DNA of 64,000 nucleotides from Sipunculus nudus. Lineage: Eukaryota; Annelida; Sipuncula; Golfingiida; Sipunculidae. Of this stretch, positions 61,502 to 64,000 are shown piece after piece. Numbering within the stretch: the stretch's first letter is position 1; the number at the start of each line of letters is the position of its first letter. A program made the position numbers and the translations under genes. The notes under the pieces are model-generated. The model did no database searches, was not told the origin of the DNA, and saw only the letters and a list, made by a program, of their open reading frames with translations. The stretch covers positions 80,646,056 to 80,710,055 of the forward strand of contig CM049310.1 in NCBI GenBank assembly GCA_026874595.1. Reading direction: 5' to 3'.

Positions 61502-63303
61502 CTTTTCACTTTTTATAAGTCTGTATATGACGGGACGCGTTATGTTATACCCACGGTCCGTCCGTCCGTTAACTTTTAGTGTCGCCGCGACACGCACCAT
61601 AACTATACTTACCAATGGTTTATCTCCCTCGAGTTCGATTATGGGCAAAAACCGCGCATGTTTAATAAGATCAGAGGTCACTAGGCTACTTTGTGATAAC
61701 AATAACTTACCCGTAATATGATGATTTTTTATAAAACTCCATAGAAATATCAATCAGTAAAATATCTCGCTTATAAGTTCGATTTTATAAAAAAAACATG
61801 CATATTTAATGAGGTCAGAGGTCACCAGACTTTGAAGGCACCTTGATGTAGTTTTGATGAAACTCACTTTGAAAATTAACCAATACAGTTACTCACGTGT
61901 ATCGCATTCTCAGCAAAATTCACGCATCTTTAATGAGGTCGCAAGTCATGTATTATACACTATTTGCGGCGCTCTTGTTAATCTAGCTCTACAGTTGGAT
62001 CTTCATGATGAATAAACATTTCGTATCAACAGATTTTGCTCTACATTAACTATAAAAATAAGATAAGATAAGATACTTTTACGCAATAAAAACACTTACC
62101 CAAATAACACGGAACAAGCAGAACACACGAACACGCCGGCTAAATACATGAAACGAGGTCCAGTCTTAACAATCTGAAAGTAAAACGTAAAATTTAATGT
62201 AGTTCTTAACATTCTTTTGAACAATGTTTACATATTTGTTAAGTCAACGACACAGTTCTTGCACTTATTGAAGGCAAATTTTGAACCGCACGAATTATTT
62301 GTTTAACAAATATAAAATGTAAAATCTAGTGTAGGTGTGTATAGTTATTTTAAACAATTTTGACATACTTGTAAAATTATTGACACAATTCTTGCACTTC
62401 TTGAAGATAAAGTTTGAATCGCACAAATTATTTCTGTATTATTATTCATGATCATTTATAAACAAATTATCCCGAATGAATTATTATCATTATATGATAA
62501 CAAGCAAATTTATACTGAACACATGGCTTATATTTTTTTCAATAGAACTAATTTCAATAAGAGAAACGGTTGCTGTTTAGCCATGCACGTTTCTTTTTCT
62601 TTTGTGTTTTACTTCTTGCAGCTATAGGGGTCGAGAATATAGATCGGGGACATTTTGGTTAAATAAGTTTATTGCCTCCGCCAGGAGGGTATGTATTCAT
62701 TCCCGTTCGTGTGTTTATGTGTGTGTTTGTTCACAACATAAGCATCGGAATCATAAACGGAATATCATGAAATTCTCAGGACATTTCGGATGAGCCAAGA
62801 TTAAAATCGATCAGATGTCGGTCTCGGTCCAACATGTTATGAAGGGTCATGAAGAAATATTCACAAAAGAACTGTCACTCACGCACGAATGGACCTGGTA
62901 ATATGGGCCAAAAAAAGGAGATCACAATGTCCCGCCTCATCAGTGTTGCCCGGGTAACCTGTTCAGGTCACGCTCGAGCGTGCAGCACCTCAGAATGTGC
63001 CCAGTGTGTTCGCAGAGCGTATTTAAAACGTGTGCTTTTATTCCTGAAGTGAGTGAATCCGCACACCGGTCAGTGTCCAAAAATAGCGACCCCCATATAG
63101 TGATGAATGTATCCATTTGGATGCAGATTACTATTTATGTTTATATTTCTTATTAAATACAAGAAATCTACGACATCCATATGTATGTCCAAGATACGCT
63201 GACTCACCAGTTTACCCCATATTGGTGTTGCGATCAAGAACACCAACTCGAAACATGAAAATACGACGCCAATCTGTAGCGAACTGATGTCTTGGTCGCT
63301 GGC
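52576..63303 (-). CDS. SLC18B1: SLC18B1-like MFS transporter, gene B (exons 2-12; 5' end outside window)
   Basis: Exons in transcript order: 63303-63208, 62173-62100, 60630-60483, 59806-59738, 59454-59364, 59078-58942, 56850-56752, 56201-56104, 54489-54394, 53586-53512, 52801-52576. They give 1209 nt, 402 codons plus stop, uninterrupted. Sizes of all internal exons (96, 74, 148, 69, 91, 137, 99, 98, 96, 75) equal those of gene A, and phases agree. Protein similarity is high: by eye 25 of 32 residues match in exon 2 and 18 of 23 in exon 5. MFS marks include [23 protein letters not shown] and [15 protein letters not shown]. The C-terminal tail after TM12 differs from gene A. Introns are shorter (intron 10 about 0.8 kb). 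A family role in vesicular polyamine/cation exchange is inferred only. Exon 1 should lie beyond 64,000. Confidence 0.83.
54779..55115. mobile_element. palindromic MITE (GGCCAAAA family), copy 4
   Basis: Arms 'ggtatggttctcaggcac' and 'gtgcctgagaaccatacc' are intact. The terminal GGCC is mutated at both ends. It lies in intron 9 of gene B. Confidence 0.65.
55125..55480. mobile_element. MITE-like element, TTAAAGGGGCCCAATCA family
   Basis: It ends tgattgggcccctttaa at about 55,456-55,472. The body is the inverse of 42,856-43,180. Both strands show spurious frames here. It lies in intron 9 of gene B, directly after MITE copy 4. Confidence 0.55.
55671..55916. mobile_element. palindromic MITE (GGCCAAAA family), copy 5, inverted core
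   Basis: Flanked by TTA on both sides. The core is in the opposite orientation to copies 1-4, and one sub-terminal arm is shortened. It lies in intron 9 of gene B. Confidence 0.65.
56851..58941. other. intron 7 of gene B, nothing recognised as coding
   Basis: About 2.1 kb. A segment from about 58,126 begins acagtgaaccctcgttcactcg, similar to pogo-like ends, but its partner was not identified. Several frames lack any family motif. Confidence 0.35.
59463..59556. repeat. (AAT/ATT)n microsatellite
   Basis: Trinucleotide repeats with a central inversion in intron 5 of gene B, immediately 5' of exon 6. Confidence 0.85.
59938..60012. repeat. (TA)n-(CA)n microsatellite
   Basis: About 66 bp of TA followed by a few CA units, in intron 4 of gene B. 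Confidence 0.92.
60256..60318. repeat. (CA)n-(GA)n microsatellite
   Basis: CA repeats run into about 30 bp of GA repeats in intron 4 of gene B, 165 bp from exon 4. Confidence 0.92.
61148..61502. mobile_element. palindromic MITE (GGCCAAAA family), copy 6, right arm replaced by (TA)n
   Basis: The left end (ttaggccaag.. ctcaggcac) and core are present. After gatgcgggcggt the right arm is replaced by about 85 bp of TA repeats, then ttttgcc. It lies in intron 3 of gene B. Confidence 0.65.
61530..61980 (-). repeat. dispersed repeat R4, inverted copy
   Basis: The inverse of 2,441-2,920: 'gtccgtccgtccgtt' followed by subunits with 'agaggtcac'. It lies in intron 3 of gene B. Confidence 0.6.
62174..62650. 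other. intron 2 of gene B, nothing recognised
   Basis: AT-rich intron sequence next to exon 3. It carries an old direct duplication of about 120 bp ('cacaattcttgcacttcttgaag', at about 62,250 and 62,387). Confidence 0.45.
62650..62860 (-). repeat. dispersed repeat R1, inverted copy
   Basis: Contains ggagggtatg..gtgtgtttgttcacaacata, the complement of the R1 motif at 1,540 and 44,920. It lies in intron 2 of gene B. Confidence 0.5.
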
Positions 63304-64000
63304 CTGTGGAAATTAGAAAATGCATACAATTCAAACCGATGGTATACATGATAATACTAAATTTTGTGTCAATTATTTGACCACTGTAGGTCTATTTTTT
63401 ACCATTTAAATACTTTCTTCTACAACTGAAGACTTTCTTCTCCCACTGAATGACTTTATCCTACCAATGAAGGACTTTCTTCTACCAATGAAGGACTTTC
63501 TTTTTACCACTGCGCGGATTGGCGGAACCTTAATTTACCTATACATTTATAAAACCCATCGAATATGTATAAACCTTTTGTCCTTAGTTTAAGTAAAAAA
63601 GATCTTGGAAACATAGCAGATGACTGAAACAGCATAAAGTGAAACAGCTGACGGATGTTTATCGTTCAGTGCACGGCGCTATTAAGTCTGTACCTTAAAC
63701 CAATGCTGGAAAGGACAGCGACGTACAAATAATACATGAATGCGAGACCTGTCAAAATATTGTATCCTGGTTGGGTTGTTACAGGAAAAACAAACAAATT
63801 CACGGTATTAATTGACACGACACTTGTAAGCTACGTACCGTCATAAACCACGAAAGACTTTTTTCATCGAGATTTTCAGCGCATTTTTCGAAATGGCATG
63901 TTATGCCACTCTGTCATCTTGGTATTATCTCTTATGTGGCAGAGGCAAAAGGCATCCTACCCTATCATGTGAGATCTAGACTTTTAATTGTTTCCTCTCT
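63304..64000. other. intron 1 of gene B to the window edge, no exon found
   Basis: Short repeats of 'tgaaggactttcttctaccaa' occur at 63,430-63,500. I looked for a first exon matching gene A and found none with the right splice phase. Confidence 0.45.

Noticed and set aside
63691-63790. Possible exon 1 of gene B (NILTGLAFMYYLYVAVL on the - strand)
   Set aside because: The hydrophobic stretch is tempting, but the only GT donor gives phase 2, whereas exon 2 needs phase 0, and no N-terminal sequence or ATG matches gene A.
1-64000. CRISPR arrays, bacterial operons or ribosomal RNA genes
   Set aside because: None seen. All direct repeats are microsatellites, minisatellites or transposons, and the genes are spliced eukaryotic genes.

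Overview
This window is animal nuclear DNA. The genes have spliced exons with GT..AG borders and conserved phases, the introns are long, AT-rich and full of repeats, and CR1-type LINEs, a Ty3/gypsy element, MITEs, a SINE and (TA)n microsatellites are present. The repeat style (dispersed repeats ending in GTCCGTC-like tracts, gacctctgacctcat subunits) suggests a marine mollusc, probably a bivalve, but I cannot name the species.

Three protein genes can be read. (1) About 5.2-7.5 kb, + strand: a single-pass membrane protein with a leader exon, two V-like immunoglobulin exons of exactly 360 nt each, a short linker exon and a transmembrane exon, all joined in phase 1. Its cytoplasmic 3' end was not resolved. 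(2) 43.8-15.1 kb, - strand: a complete 12-exon SLC18B1-like transporter of the major facilitator superfamily, 464 aa. (3) 63.3-52.6 kb, - strand: a tandem paralogue of gene 2, with exons 2-12 visible and exon 1 apparently beyond the right edge. The paralogues share every intron position and phase, but the first is much longer because its introns hold repeats: a 9 kb retrotransposon in intron 10, a 27-bp minisatellite in intron 4 and a 339-bp tandem array in intron 8.

Mobile DNA fills much of the rest. The most informative element is a decayed Ty3/gypsy retrotransposon at 16.1-24.9 kb whose domain order is Gag, protease, integrase, reverse transcriptase, RNase H. That order (integrase before RT), together with a SCAN-like Gag capsid and a tRNA-Pro-like primer site, marks it as Gmr1-like. 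It is flanked by a 5-bp duplication and carries nested insertions. A solo LTR of the same family lies at 4.0-4.9 kb. Other elements are CR1-like LINE pieces at 8-10.3 kb and elsewhere, a pogo-like TA-flanked element at the left edge, six copies of a palindromic MITE with TTA/TAA target sites, a family ending in TTAAAGGGGCCCAATCA, possible hAT-like elements and a tRNA-derived SINE.

I saw no operon, CRISPR array or obvious new molecular system. The most interesting points are the Gmr1-like element with its SCAN-like capsid, the Ig receptor whose first exon abuts a LINE fragment, the duplicated transporter, and a tandem array whose units share an open frame.
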